Source: an uncultured Acidobacteriota bacterium (GTDB lineage: Bacteria; Acidobacteriota; Terriglobia; Bryobacterales; Bryobacteraceae). Taken from it: DNA of 34,190 nucleotides. The position numbers were made by a program, and so were the translations under genes. The stretch lies in NCBI GenBank assembly GCA_900696665.1, contig CAADGY010000438.1, positions 1 to 34,190 of the forward strand. Reading direction: 5' to 3'. Positions 33,786-34,190 of the stretch are shown here, piece by piece. Within the stretch, counting starts at the first letter, position 1, and every line of letters starts with the position of its first letter. The notes beneath the pieces were generated by a model. The model worked only from the letters and a program-made list of their open reading frames with translations. It did no database searches and was not told where the DNA came from.

Positions 33786-34113
33786 TCAGGACTTAAGCTC
33801 TACTAAGTACACTTCGTTCTGCTTCATTGCGCTGTATTTCACGCTGCCGTAATCACCAATGATTGAGGTGATAATTGTTATACGCTGTAGGTGGTGCGAC
33901 ATCTACCATACAGTTGGGCGTACCTTGTATAGGCCACTGCAAGAGGTAGCGTATTGACATATATGGCGCTGCGTTGTTCCATAAACTTTGCGCCTCTTGG
34001 GCATCGTTGTAATACGCCTCACCGAGTATATATTCTGCGTAAATACCGGCGGCCTTGAGTTTTTGGTTTTGGCAAGTATCCTTGGCCCACTTCGGCATTT
34101 TATTTTGGCCCAC
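33786..34113 (-). pseudogene. Probable frameshifted small gene of unknown function
   Basis: Two overlapping minus-strand frames look like parts of one protein. The upstream frame (34113-33853, 86 codons from GTG, or from ATG 34098) contains AAGIYAEYILGEAYYNDAQE and WNNAAPYMSIRYLLQWP and ends soon after YNNYHLNHW. The downstream frame (33902-33786, 38 codons from an ATG) contains ITIITSIIGDYGSVKYSAMK and ends in YLVELKS, followed at once by a strong hairpin. A +1 shift near 33860-33900 would join them. No Shine-Dalgarno precedes the GTG, so the 5' end may also be lost. No family is recognised, and the 86-residue frame could be a complete small gene. Confidence 0.35.
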
Positions 34114-34131
34114 CCTAAGTGATTGATTTTT

Positions 34132-34172
34132 CGGCGAGGCGGTTTTCAGCCTCGCCGGGGTGTTTTGTCTTT
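34132..34172 (+). terminator. Rho-independent-type hairpin
   Basis: CGGCGAGGC at 34132-34140 pairs perfectly with GCCTCGCCG at 34149-34157 around an 8-nt loop. On the plus strand it is followed by a T-rich run (TGTTTTGTCTTT). No plus-strand gene ends nearby, so what it terminates is unclear. Confidence 0.55.
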
Positions 34173-34190
34173 ATATACTAGGAACAGTCG

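Overview
The window most likely comes from a GC-rich member of the Acidobacteriota, of the Solibacter/Bryobacter kind. This is inferred from the style of the gene content: Tat-exported sialidase-like proteins, bactofilin, a DinB-fold protein, and a bc-type complex beside an aa3-type oxidase. There is no rRNA or marker gene here to confirm it. No tRNA, rRNA or CRISPR array was seen.

Region 1 (1-6910) is a magnesium-chelatase operon: the 3' part of bchI, then bchD, then bchH in two separate genes. The C-terminal half of BchH (2590-4326) lies upstream of the N-terminal half (4344-6500). The halves add up to about one normal H subunit, so this looks like a split and order-inverted bchH rather than two paralogues. 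A small Cys/His-rich protein of unknown role closes the operon.

Region 2 (6990-20427) is a long respiratory cluster behind a perfect-consensus sigma-70 promoter. It encodes a Rieske protein, a b6-type cytochrome b, a subunit-IV-like cytochrome b C-terminal protein, a 1061-residue octahaem c-type cytochrome with a membrane anchor, a cupredoxin-like lipoprotein, haem O synthase (CtaB), and cytochrome c oxidase subunits II, I, III, a second III and IV. Two small membrane proteins and a HEAT-repeat/barrel-sandwich fusion protein follow. The inferred route is quinol to Rieske/cytochrome b, then the octahaem cytochrome and/or cupredoxin, then CuA and the haem-copper oxidase. A two-cluster ferredoxin gene converges on the end of this block.

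Region 3 (20976-29799) is mixed chromosomal content: an NmrA-type reductase, a decayed IS1634-like transposase, bactofilin, a methyltransferase-like protein, a nucleotide-sugar epimerase, a sialidase-like protein, an unrecognised exported protein, a DinB-fold protein and a lipoprotein.

Region 4 (29796-34190) begins with a truncated GT-C-type membrane protein. It then becomes visibly AT-richer, with a disrupted beta-helix gene, a LuxR-type regulator, a full-length GT-C-type membrane protein related to the truncated one, strong hairpins and a probably broken small gene. It reads as an acquired or decaying island.

The observations most worth following up are the split and inverted BchH, the placing of a chlorophyll-type Mg-chelatase next to a b6-type electron-transfer chain, and the octahaem cytochrome.
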